Source: Lyophyllum atratum (Eukaryota > Basidiomycota > Agaricomycetes > Agaricales > Lyophyllaceae). From it: 64,000 nt of DNA. Below the pieces are notes generated by a model, which was not told the DNA's origin, did not search any database, and worked only from the letters and a program-made list of their open reading frames with translations. This document shows positions 1-9,026 of the stretch, in pieces. Location: contig JACGCN010000039.1 in assembly GCA_014905825.1 (NCBI GenBank), forward strand, positions 419,064-483,063. The letters are read 5' to 3'. Positions within the stretch are counted from its first letter, which is position 1; every line of letters begins with the position of its first letter. The position numbers were made by a program, and so were the translations under genes.

Positions 1-435
1 GGATGGGGGGAGATTCGAATTCGGACTCTTCCTCGTGGAGGGCTTGGAGAGGGGGTTTGGGGCCGGTGTCTGTGGGGGCTAGCTCGGTGGTGCTGGAGGA
101 GGTGGAGGAGGAGGGTAAGACGGAGTCTGCGGATGGGACGGGGGCGGTGTAGCTCTGTGGGAATAGACCTATTTTGCCTGCGAGGTTGCGGCCCTGTGGA
201 TTCAGAGTAGATGATGAGTTGAGGGTGTTTAACGTTTAAGGGTGGAGGAGACCATGCATGCATGGCTCCCGTGGCATGAATGAATGAATGAATGAATGAA
301 TAAACGTACTTGCCACCACCCGTCGCTGTACATGTCATCCTTCTCGATGACTTCTATCCGTTCGCCGGCATGGAAGGAGACTTCGTCCTCGTGTTCGGGC
401 AGGAAGTCGTGTAGTGCGTACACGTATTCGGGCAT
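1..435 (-). CDS. SH3-domain protein, N-terminal part (Boi/Bem1-like polarity adaptor?)
   Basis: Two exons are visible, 435..310 and 193..1. They are joined by a GTACGT donor and a CAG acceptor, and the gene runs off the left edge of the window. The protein opens directly with an SH3 domain: ALHDF near residue 6 (the ALYDF motif), an acidic stretch, then SDGWWQ. Across the intron come GRNLAGKIGLFPQSY, the conserved end of an SH3 fold. A Ser/Thr/Pro-rich linker follows. SH3 domains bind proline-rich partners. In fungi this arrangement at the extreme N-terminus is common in Boi-type scaffolds (SH3-SAM-PH) acting in polarised growth. SAM and PH domains would lie outside the window, so the family assignment is inference. 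The SH3 domain itself is clear. Confidence 0.8.
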
Positions 436-884
436 GGTTCTGAGTGCACCTCAGGCCCTGTGATGAGAGATGGAAGCAAGGAAGGTGGAGGTGCTTCGTT
501 GGAAAGAAAAGAAAAAAAAGTGGGATCAGGGTGTCAGTAGGGTGCGCAGAGTAAGATGTACGAGGGCAATCAGGCAACGTTGGAATAGGATCCACGTCCA
601 ACGATCTGACGGCCGCACAAATAATCTTCTGCTCAGTCAGCAATTTATTCACGTGGTCCCACCCCACGATTTCTGTCACTCGAGGGGCAGAGATAGGGAG
701 TCAGGACCATGCACCATGCAAGTGATGGAACTTCATCTGAAGAGAACGGACAATGATCAACGTTAGTATATCTACTGCACAACACAAATCTGCAACATAT
801 ACGCAAAACTATCAATTCATACCACCCAGCAAACCACCCAACCGAGGTCGTATACATGTGACAGGGGAGACGACTTGAAAGTCA
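436..884. other. intergenic, SH3 gene to SAP18
   Basis: This should hold the upstream region of the SH3 gene and the 3' region of SAP18. A short purine-rich tract (aaagaaaagaaaaaaaag) lies near 500. No coding signal or repeat is convincing. Confidence 0.5.
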
Positions 885-1970
885 TCAGTCATACCGCCTC
901 CTCCTCGGTGGAGGCGGTGGGCTACGCGAACGCGAATTCGAACGAGAGCGAGAACGTCTTCCTCCACCCCCACCACCTCGCCCACCCCTCCCACCCGCGC
1001 CCTCTCCCCAACCACGCCTAGCCCTCGGAGGCGGCGTATCCCCACCCCGTCTCGGGGGCGGCACCCGCCTCTCCTCCCTACCCACATCCCTATCCCTCTC
1101 CCTCTCCCTCCCAAACTCCCCTCCACCCCGTCCCCCCCTGCCCCTTGACGGCGGCGCACCCGACTCACCCCTCCAATGACCCCCTCCTCGCCCCGCTCCA
1201 GGCGCCACCGCCCCGCCCCACCCACTATCCCCCCCACCCGCCCCCCTCCCCGTCGGCCCCCCCGCCCCGCCCCCGCTCCTCCACCCATTCGCAGGCGGCG
1301 CCCCCGCGCCCCCCGCCGCAGACCCCTTGATCGAAATCTCCGTCGGCACCGTAATGCTCTTCGGCAACAACACCGCCACAAGCAAATAATCCCCCGGCAC
1401 GAACCTCAGCTCATCCAGCGTCCTCTCCTCCTTCTCCCTCTCACTCCTTTCCCCCCCCTCTCCCTCCCCCTCCCCCTCGCTCTCACGGAGTCGTGGGGCG
1501 GTAAGGTCGAGGGCCCCGGGCTCGCCGAGGACGTCGCGGGAGTACACCATCCCGAGGTCTTTTTGGGCGAAGCGGCCTTTGGAGGCGGAGTCGGCGTAGA
1601 CGGTGCGGAAGGAGAAGCGCGCGAGGGGGTGTCGGTATTCGGGGGTGAGCGGGGCGGTGTTGCGGAGGGTTGTTAGGACTTCGCGGAGGGTCGCGTCTTT
1701 CCTACGTACCCACATCCCTTTTTAGTACTCAGAAAGAAAATGGGAAGGAAGGAGGAACGCACCAGGTGAAAAGCTGCTGCTCGTCGGTGGTGGGCAGGCT
1801 GCTGTCTTCGAAGAGGCTGAGGCGGTGGAAGCTCCCGATTTTGACGAAGGTCCTGATGAGGAAGGGCGCTGTCTGGACTACATTTAGTATGCGCAAGTCG
1901 GCCTTCGACAGTATAACCTGACCTTCTCCCTGGAGACTACAGGCTGGCCTGCTGGCAATGTCGTGTCCAT
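885..1970 (-). CDS. SAP18: SAP18, Sin3-associated polypeptide, with long RGG/RS tail
   Basis: Three exons, 1970..1923, 1872..1763 and 1701..885, give about 324 residues. SAP18 has a ubiquitin-like fold and belongs to the Sin3-HDAC corepressor and the ASAP splicing complex. Family hallmarks are visible in order: REKTAPFLIRTF, GSFHRLSLF, FTWKDATLREV (across intron 2), RFSFRTVYAD, KDLGMVYSRD and RFVPGDYLLVAV. The core is therefore complete at about residues 12-175. An insertion rich in E/G/R sits before the last core strand. The C-terminal half (about 140 residues) is low complexity: Gly/Arg-rich, then alternating Arg-Ser, ending in polyPro and RRRR. Animal SAP18 is only about 150 residues, so the tail is an extension; it resembles SR/RGG RNA-binding regions. 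The DNA in the tail is very C-rich on the plus strand. Confidence 0.92.
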
Positions 1971-2247
1971 TGCGGTTCCAACGAAAAGGTATATCTTACG
2001 TAATCCAGGCTCTGATTCTGTTTGAACGTGTGTGGCAATGGACCCAGTACCACGACACCGTGGCAAGCTGGAAGGAATAACGCGACGGTACTAGGCATTA
2101 AAGGACTACATAGGGCTTAAGTCACTAACCTACGACTCATAGTAAAACAAGTCATAGAGCATTCGTGAGGGTATACGTATAGACAGCACGGTCAAAATAG
2201 AGTCCATATATACCATATCACCAAGTCAAATATACCACCCCCCCCAC

Positions 2248-3911
2248 TCACCTCTCCCTATCCCCCCTCAACCTCCCCCTAACCCTCTCCACCACCCTCC
2301 CCAACTCATTCCCCCCCGCCTCCCCACCCCCGCCCACCCCAATGCCCCAATACGAGTCCGACGGATCATCATACACAAGCCTTGCGTCCCCCGTGCTCAG
2401 CAGCAGGTCCCCCAGGCGGGCGTGCTGGCAGAACTTGAGGTAGACTACCATCTCCATCTACACCCAAAACGTCAGTAAACCCAACTCCTCATCAAAAAGG
2501 ACAGTCTTGGAACGGAAAGGAACGCACCATCTCCAAATACGCCGCCCCATACCCCACCCCCTGCTCCCCCGCATTCTCCGCCGACACCTCATACACATCC
2601 GCCGTGTCCTCACACCTCCTTATAGTCTCCGCGATATCAGGGCGCAGCGGCATGAACTTCAGCGCCTCCAGCAGATGCGTCGCGGTGGGGTACTCCGCCC
2701 GCTCGTACGACACGTTGTAAGGGGAGTGGTTCAGGAAGGGAGAGTAGTCTGTGTCTTGGTTGAAGTATATGGGCGGGAGGTCGGGTTCTGGGGCGGTATG
2801 TATCGACGTGCTCTCTCGTTGGGAGTGAACAGCGGAGTGTGGGGTAACACTCTCCCGTCGGGAGTGAACAGCCGAATGCGGGGTACCAGGAGGTGGTGGA
2901 GCGGGAGACGCTTGCGAGGCAGAGCCGGGTTCGGGGGCAGGAGTAGGTGGCGCCGACACACGATCCCCAAAAGCGCTCGATCCCTGCGGTACAAACACAT
3001 ACCTCACCTCCCCCGCCTCCTTCCTCACCTCCTTCTTCCTCCTCAACGCGCTAAAAATTCCCTTCTTCAGCGGCTTGCTCTCCGGCTGCTTCACGATGAT
3101 CGTTTGGGCAACAGCGGGCAGGGTAGGCAGGGCCTTGGGCGCGAGAAGATGCTTATACGGCGAGCTGGCGTATATGTCCCGAGGTGGGTCCGGGAGGGGA
3201 TTGGGAGGACGTGTATGGGGTTGGGGTTGGATGGGAGGAGGAGCAGGAGGCGCTGGTGTAGGTGGTAGGGTGGGAGTGGGAGGTGGTTGGATTGGGGAGG
3301 CTTGGATCTGCACGGAGGCGTGGCGGCTGTGGTTCGAGTGCGACGGTGAAGGAGCCGCAGGTTGTGCGGCTGAACCGATGCCCACGTCCACCTGCGCAGG
3401 AGACTGTGGTGGGGCGTATATCTGAGGTCGGGAGGCAGGTCCCGGGGAGGGCGTCACAGTTGAAGGTATGACTGGATCCTCCTCTTGATGAACCGCCGCA
3501 GTCTGCGTTGACGCTAAGATCCCCCTCCAAAATCAACTACCCGAACCAGCCCTCAAGAACCGACCACGTACCTTCAACAGGCCCACTCCTCGACGTGGAA
3601 AACGTCAACGTAGCAGTCGGCGTCCTCCTCCTCGTCTTCCTTCTTTTCTTCGGCGGCTCCGGGGGCCATTGAGGCTGAGGCTGAGGCATCTGCATAGCGT
3701 ATTGAGGCATGATGTATCCCGGGGGTATCACGGGTCCTCCATGGGTTGGCATGAACCCAGGGTGCGGGTGCGGGTAGCCGTAGTTTGCTGGTGGTGGGGG
3801 GGGCCAGTAGTGAGGTGGTGGAAAAGTGGGGTCGTAGGGATAGTAGGCTTTTGGCACGTGGAGGGGGTGTGGGCGACGCTTTGACTTTGCTTTGGAGGAA
3901 GATATGCCCAT
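2248..3911 (-). CDS. NADAR-domain protein with N-myristoylation-type start
   Basis: Three exons, 3911..3572, 3513..2528 and 2457..2248, give about 511 residues. The C-terminal 150 residues match NADAR (formerly DUF1768), the family of YbiA-like N-glycosidases acting on riboflavin intermediates and on NAD/ADP-ribose. The visible motifs are YFNQDTDYSPFLNHSPY, the LLEALKFMPLRPDIAE helix, VVYLKFCQHARLGDLLLSTG, and DSYWGIG at the end of the domain. Before it lies a long disordered region rich in Pro, Gln, Ser and His, with a short basic patch (KKGIFSALRRKKEVRK). The N-terminus is MGISSSKAKSKRR: Gly2 and Ser6 with a following polybasic stretch fit an N-myristoylation plus membrane-binding signal. 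The NADAR call is strong. Substrate and membrane anchoring are inference. Confidence 0.85.
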
Positions 3912-4574
3912 GGGTATTTAAATGAGTGGGATAACTCCAGAATATTACAAACTGTCGTGTAGGGATCGTGCAGGTTCAGAGACGACCAGTGTTCAACGGT
4001 AATGAAGTGGAGGGAATGGGTGTCAGTCCTCTGTCCTTGGTGTCTTCCCGGTTCTCGTAAAAGTCGTCGCAAGATATGTTCAGTTCAGGAAACTTCGTGG
4101 TTGGGTCGTGAAGTATGGGATAGCGCAAGCGATGCGGTGGGGGAGGAGGGAGTTCCGAAACGGAATTGCCAAATTCAACTTCCCGGAGTCACGATCACGC
4201 TGAAGGCACGTGCTGGTACAGACGCGTCAAGTGACCTATAATTAGTCGTGACGCGACCTTTGACTGGAGCCGTCGTCTGGATAGTTCCTGGTCCTCGTTT
4301 TTTTGATGTGTAGTGATTGGGATCCGAGTTTTTAAAATAATATGCATCGAGACTTGATAAAACTACAAGGTAGCTTCATGGGAAGTTGTAGCTCAGACCG
4401 CCTCGCTGGTGCGGAAAACTTATCTGGGCGTACCGGTGCTAGAGTTGATTGGGTCTCCTTTTCCCGTCTTGTTTGACAGCAAGACGCTACTGGCGTCTGT
4501 ACAAGCTCCCCGATTGGGAATCCTTCTAAATTTCTCCCGGATAGAACATGTGAACTCTTGGGTCTCGATGATGA
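3912..4574. other. intergenic, NADAR gene to thioesterase A
   Basis: Upstream region of the NADAR gene and downstream region of thioesterase copy A, which stops at 4575. A near-palindromic acgcgtcaagtgac...gtgacgcgac segment lies near 4220-4256. No coding potential is supported. Confidence 0.45.
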
Positions 4575-4882
4575 TTAACGAGCAGCCCAATTCAGCCGTT
4601 GTGAAGGCACCATCTGTAGTTGTACTCCAGATGCCACTAATCGATGATGCTCGAGGTCCCAGATCTTCAACAACATACAATATGTGAGCATCCCTCGCCC
4701 TCTTTTGATGAAATGCAGAACGCACTTCGCTGCGACAGGACCCGATACCTTCGCCAGTTGACATGCTAGTGTTCACGATTCTGAGCTTTGCACCCCTGAT
4801 CAAGAGCTCGCATTAGTTGATATGCTGTATCACGAGGGGCTGATGAACGACTGACAGTTTAGCGGGATGGTGGAACACCGTG

Positions 4883-5056
4883 TACGGTGCACGAGCTGTA
4901 TCAGCCAGGATTTCAACTCGCTGTTTCGAATTAAAGACGTTGAGAAGTAATCTACATGAATTCGAAGCCCTATGTGACGGCCTTTTATGACTAAAACCGT
5001 AGCCAAGGCCGGCGCCTATCTGGCGCCTATGTTTTCTAGGGTATGATACTGGCTGC
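4883..5056 (-). repeat. left inverted-repeat arm
   Basis: Read on the minus strand it matches 5437..5619 on the plus strand, including the shared blocks cgcctatctggcgcctatg, ttttagtcata and gattacttctcaacg. Confidence 0.85.
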
Positions 5057-5436
5057 CGGCTTCTTACTTTGAAGTGACTACTCACTGCATGCTTTACTGG
5101 CAATGGTTGCAAGTCCATGAGTGTTATTTAAGCTCCTAGCACCTTCAACTTGCCGGGAAAATCGAGATTGGGGTGTAATACACACCGTCCTGGACCGTAT
5201 TACGGCCAGGAAGATGGCTCAATACGTATGTACAAGTCGAAGTCCTGTTGATGCCAGGCATTGCCAGCACGGACGGCACTGGCGGATCACGGCCGTAACA
5301 CGCGGAGGAAAAGAAGGATACATGTATCTATTTAAGGAATTGTGCGAGATTTATTACTATGTCCTGGCCTCCCAAAACACCCTCTCGACAGCAACAGCAG
5401 AGTTTGACAGTGCGAGCTGCAAATGTTCAAGCTGGT

Positions 5437-5619
5437 AGCCAGTATAATACCCTAGAAAAGCCCAGAAAACATAGGCGCGAGATAGGCGCCTGCCTTGGTT
5501 ACGATTTTAGTCATAGAAGGCCGTCACAAAGTGCTTTGAATTCATGTAAATCACTGGTAGATTACTTCTCAACGTGAACAGCGAGTTGAAATCCTGGCTG
5601 ATACAGCTCGTGCACCGTA
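5437..5619 (+). repeat. right inverted-repeat arm
   Basis: Counterpart of the left arm. It carries small insertions (for example near 5464 and 5552) relative to the left arm, so the two arms have diverged since their common origin. Confidence 0.85.
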
Positions 5620-6148
5620 ACCGTGTTGATGGCTTGCGAGACGCCCACTTGAAAATCCCTGCCTTCGGCTGCGTTGAGGACTGCAAGTGCGCAAACGGAG
5701 CACCTGCATTCCGGAGGGTGCGTAAGGTGAGTTTGTGTAGCAGCTTCAGGTCTCCGCTGATTGACGTAGACAGGCAACGCACTCATCAATCAAAAAAACT
5801 GCACATCCATGTTGCATGTTCCCTGTCCCACCAAGCATGTCTGGCATAACGAGTGGTTAATTAGTCACTTCTGTCAAGTCGACCGAACCAACCTGATGTC
5901 ACGTCAATCTCACAAACCACCCGTCCTTCGATCCTACAAGGGTCCTCTGGGTTCTTCACGAGAGAAACCTCTACGACCCTCACCCTGCTCGCGACTGATT
6001 TCGCGAAACTGGCTCTACGGGCACGGAATACGGCAAGCCATTTCAGGGGCACTTCCTTGATTTCGCGCGGGGCGTTACCCGCCACTTGAGAAATCACATC
6101 ATCGGGGAAGTCCGTACTGAGAATGCTCCGGGCAGCAGCAGAGACCAT

Positions 6149-6428
6149 GGTCGTAAAGACAGATTCAGCACGCCTCGCCGTGCCTGAGGGTGCGATAGAA
6201 TATAAAGTGTGGAGGAGACAGGAGGATACATGATATCCAGCCGGTTAGGAGAGACCCCGACCCGGTGTAGGAAGCGGCAAAGCCACGTGTACCGCCACAA
6301 CTCAACTTCCCGCTTCGATCACTAATTAAGTTGAAAATCGCTTCCGCCCTTTCCAGTACAGTTACCATGATCACCTTTAAAATCGCTATGCTCAACGGTG
6401 CTGATTTCAGAGCGCCCCACGCAGACCT
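6149..6428. promoter_or_regulatory. shared upstream region of the divergent thioesterase pair
   Basis: These 280 bases separate the start codons of the two divergently transcribed paralogs, so both promoters must lie here or overlap the 5' exons. No specific motif could be assigned with confidence. Confidence 0.45.
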
Positions 6429-7220
6429 ATGGCCAATCGTATCCCCACCGTCAAGGCCACCACGGACGTCTCGCATATCAGAGGCAATGTGAGCGATGAC
6501 GAGAAGCGCCTCGCCCTGAAGATCTTCGCCCATTTTGTGAGCACCCGGGAGAAGTCGTATGGGGCTGACGTTGGCCAGCGCTTAAAGATGGTTGAGGTGA
6601 ATGTGTGGGGAAGGGACAGCCCAGGGGCCTATGGGGAAACCGTATTCGAGGTCGAGGTTGAGAAAGGTGCGTGGCTCGCTCGAATCATTCCTCGCAGAAT
6701 AATCGAAATGGGGTTCTTCCTTTCTTTACTTGTCTACAGATATGTGCAACATATTTGGGACATTGCACGGAGCGTGTGCGGCTTATATGATCGATCCGTA
6801 CGTCGCTACCGTTCACAGTCTGGAGCAATCAAGCGGACCTTACGCAGATGTTCTGTGTCGTCTCTAATTGTACTTGGAAATGCGACGGGCGTCGATGGTA
6901 CTGGTGTCTCTCAATCCATGAATTTAATGTGGCACCAGCCTGCTCATCTGTATGTGATTTGCGACCGTTCAACCTCCATAGAGACTAATGATTCCTTCCA
7001 GAGGAATGAAGTTGCGCATCGTATCGACGTCTGTATTCATCCATGGTCGAGTTCGTTCCGCGCGTTGCGAGGTGGGTCGTACCCTGATGATCGAAACGGG
7101 TGCCTCGCTTTCTGACGATCACGATAGATGTGGAATGGTGATCAGCTATGCGTATCTGCGGTTCATTCTACGGTCAATCCATGGGCGAACAAAAAGATGA
7201 CAGCGAAAGGCAAACTGTAA
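6429..7220 (+). CDS. acyl-CoA thioesterase-like (hotdog, THEM2 type), copy B
   Basis: Five exons, 6429..6666, 6740..6797, 6848..6949, 7002..7071 and 7128..7220, encode 186 residues, the usual size of single-hotdog thioesterases. The key helix is NIFGTLHGACAAYMID, in the position of the HGG...D active-site region of THEM2/PaaI-type enzymes. It is followed by GTGVSQSMN, then GMKLRIVSTSV and GRVRSARCE, which form the central strands. The predicted activity is hydrolysis of acyl-CoA thioesters; the substrate cannot be read. Intron positions and phases are the same as in copy A, and internal exons 2 and 4 are identical in length, so the pair arose by inverted duplication. Unlike copy A it is uninterrupted. 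Confidence 0.85.
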
Positions 7221-7490
7221 TGCGTTGAAGCCTTTGGTCATCGTAATATTAGAAGGTAAGGCTGTTCTCTCTCGCTGTTTATCCCTCAGCTTACAGAACG
7301 ATAAGCTTGACTCTTGTTCCTTCCTTTGTATTATACCGACTGTACAAGCTCTAATCCTGATTCTGTATACGATGATGCTGGTATAAGCGCCAATCTCAAG
7401 AGCTTCCAGCAGCCTTTGAAGCTCCGGTGTTGGCATCATGAGAGCAAGGTGAGATTCCAATCAATTGCTGACCTGGGTAAGTCCAACGGC

Positions 7491-8370
7491 CTATGCTGAA
7501 GTGTTCTGGGTGGGCAAGGATTGCAGGTAGGCACGCAGTTTCTCTAGGGCTTTGTATCGGTGTGACATCTTGTTTTTCTCTTCTGAAGGCATCTCCGCGT
7601 ATCTGCGTGGCAAAGTGGTCATGACACATAGAGGAGAGCGCAAATATAGCACCAACGTCATTCCTGTCCCATCAGGTTCGAACACAGCATCCCATCCAAA
7701 GATCTTTGGGCCCCTCGCAGGTACGATCGACCCGTCTGTACGCCCCTCAAACACAATCGGTTCAGTGCCTGCGTTCGATGATCAGCGATAGGGTATCACT
7801 ACGAATCAGGGACTCCTCGTACCTGGTCCAGCAGAATAGGCAAAGGTACAGAGGGCCCATGCGGCTTTGGTCGGGAAGCCTACGAGGAGGTTGTTCAGGC
7901 CTTCATGCCCTACTTCCGCCATGAAGTGCTTGATGTAAGGTCCAGGCAGACCGTTGAGTGCGGCATAGCAGAGCGCTGTGTCCTCGGTTATACACGCGGC
8001 ACCTGTCTATCGGGTCGAGGAAATTTAACGTAGATAGATTAGCTGTTTAAGCAACTTACAAGCTCAGCAGCTCTTCGACACTTATCTTTCGCGACTTCTT
8101 GCGTCGTTCCCTGGATCTCGGGGACTGCGCATTATCAAGTAGTGATTTTGTGTGTCAGATCGCGCGCCATTTAGAGAATCAAGGCTAGGCTACTTGCTAT
8201 CAAGGCTTTGCGAGTCTATCTCAATCGGGTGGCCTCCTTCAGAAAGAATAGCCTTCACTTCTTTGAGCTTGTTCGCGTTGCCAGTGACAAAAACTGCCAA
8301 CAGGGTATATAAGTGATCGATGTGAGGAGATCGTGAGCCATTGGAAGTGCTCACTGAGGGGTTTGGACAT
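7491..8370 (-). CDS. HAM1: inosine triphosphate pyrophosphatase
   Basis: Six exons, 8370..8355, 8293..8198, 8124..8060, 8006..7823, 7768..7657 and 7602..7491, give 194 residues, equal to human ITPA. The enzyme hydrolyses ITP, dITP and XTP to monophosphates, keeping deaminated purines out of nucleic acids. The visible family blocks are the nucleotide loop [57 protein letters not shown] and the C-terminal MSHRYKAL. All expected blocks are present. Exon 1 carries only 16 coding bases. Intron 2 uses a GC donor (GCAAGT at 8197) with an AG acceptor; only this choice keeps SLD-IPEIQG in frame. It converges with thioesterase copy B. Confidence 0.96.
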
Positions 8371-8683
8371 GATGACTCCAAGTCCGAAGTGGTGGCTAAA
8401 GATAGATTACTTTAAATTTCCAAGTCCGGTCGACGCGGTCGGAGTATAGAATTCGTTGATTTGCTCTCCGCCCTCCGACTACCATCAACATCTGACTGGT
8501 ATGGGAGCGTTTCTCAGGTAGCAGTTGGGAGTCCCCCCTCACACAACGGCCACCGGAACGTGGAAATGACCTTTCCAAGGCTCTATTATCTTAACGGGAA
8601 CAAGAATTATGCAGGTCGATCGCCCACTTCGAGGCCGAAAACTCGCCTTTTTTCTTCCTTGCATTCTCTCGAATCGAGTATCA

Positions 8684-8792
8684 CCTCTTCAACTGCGTTT
8701 ACAACCACGACTTCCTCAGGAAGTACAATTCCAGGCCCTGGAGCTCTTTCCGGGAAGGCCATTCTGGCTCTATGCAAGGTCCGACCTGTTAG
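8684..8792 (+). pseudogene. relic of the 5' exon of the unknown family at 50.4 and 54.8 kb
   Basis: A short stretch translates as SSGSTIPGPGALSGKAIL, closely matching the N-terminal exon of the genes at 50366 and 54789 (SGSTIQGIGALSGKAIL and TVEGPGALTGKAIK). Similarity stops around the ALxKV position, and nothing downstream continues the gene. It is interpreted as a truncated copy. The rest of 8371-9026 shows no supported gene. Confidence 0.6.
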
Positions 8793-9026
8793 CTTTAGTA
8801 CTACACCAGGAGTCCGTTTTTCCCTATGATCTTAGCCGAAGGGCTCAATCTCATTCGTTCGGCAAGATCAAGGTACTTCAGCTCAATCGATAAAATCCGA
8901 ATGAGGAAGTGAAGACGTCTATCATTGCTCACGAGACCCTTGATTACACATGGCAGCGATGGCAGATAGGCGCACCAGCTTCTGACCTGGACTACTTGGA
9001 CTACTCCGAGTCGTTCTGTGTTAGCC

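Larger units (their letters stand above)
4883..5619. mobile_element. 737-bp long-inverted-repeat element, non-autonomous
   Basis: The ends begin TACGGTGCACGAGCTG and close with its reverse complement. Both arms run inward for about 175-185 bases and are largely alike apart from a few indels. A direct repeat accgtg lies immediately outside each end (4877..4882 and 5620..5625). The core (about 5057-5436) has no convincing transposase; the only long frame is an unrelated-looking 105-codon one. It interrupts exon 3 of thioesterase copy A. The superfamily is unresolved: long arms suggest a Mutator-like or foldback element, but the 6-base duplication is shorter than the 8-11 usual for Mutator-like elements. 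Confidence 0.85.
4575..6148 (-). pseudogene. acyl-CoA thioesterase-like (hotdog, THEM2 type), copy A, split by an element
   Basis: Five exons: 6148..5893, 5840..5783, 5703..5620 continuing at 4876..4856, 4795..4726 and 4664..4575. Exon 3 is cut by the 737-bp element at 4883..5619. If the element and one 6-base copy of its target (accgtg) are discounted, exon 3 is 105 bases and the frame is open through 192 residues. Hotdog-thioesterase signatures are in order: MVSAAARSIL start, GNMQHGCAVFLIDEC (the HGG-type helix), GVSQAINTV, then GAKLRIVNTS, and a final strand with RLVASGV. These are family signs of 4HBT/PaaI-like thioesterases that hydrolyse acyl-CoAs. Exons 2 and 4 have exactly the same lengths (58 and 70) as in copy B. 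No other break is visible, so the insertion looks like the inactivating event unless it is spliced out. Confidence 0.82.

Noticed and set aside
1145..1676. Pro/Arg-rich plus-strand frames
   Set aside because: They are the antisense of the Gly/Arg/Ser tail of SAP18; composition bias keeps several frames open.
5121..5438. 105-codon frame inside the inverted-repeat element
   Set aside because: No transposase motif, no splice context, and it begins and ends close to the arm boundaries; probably chance.
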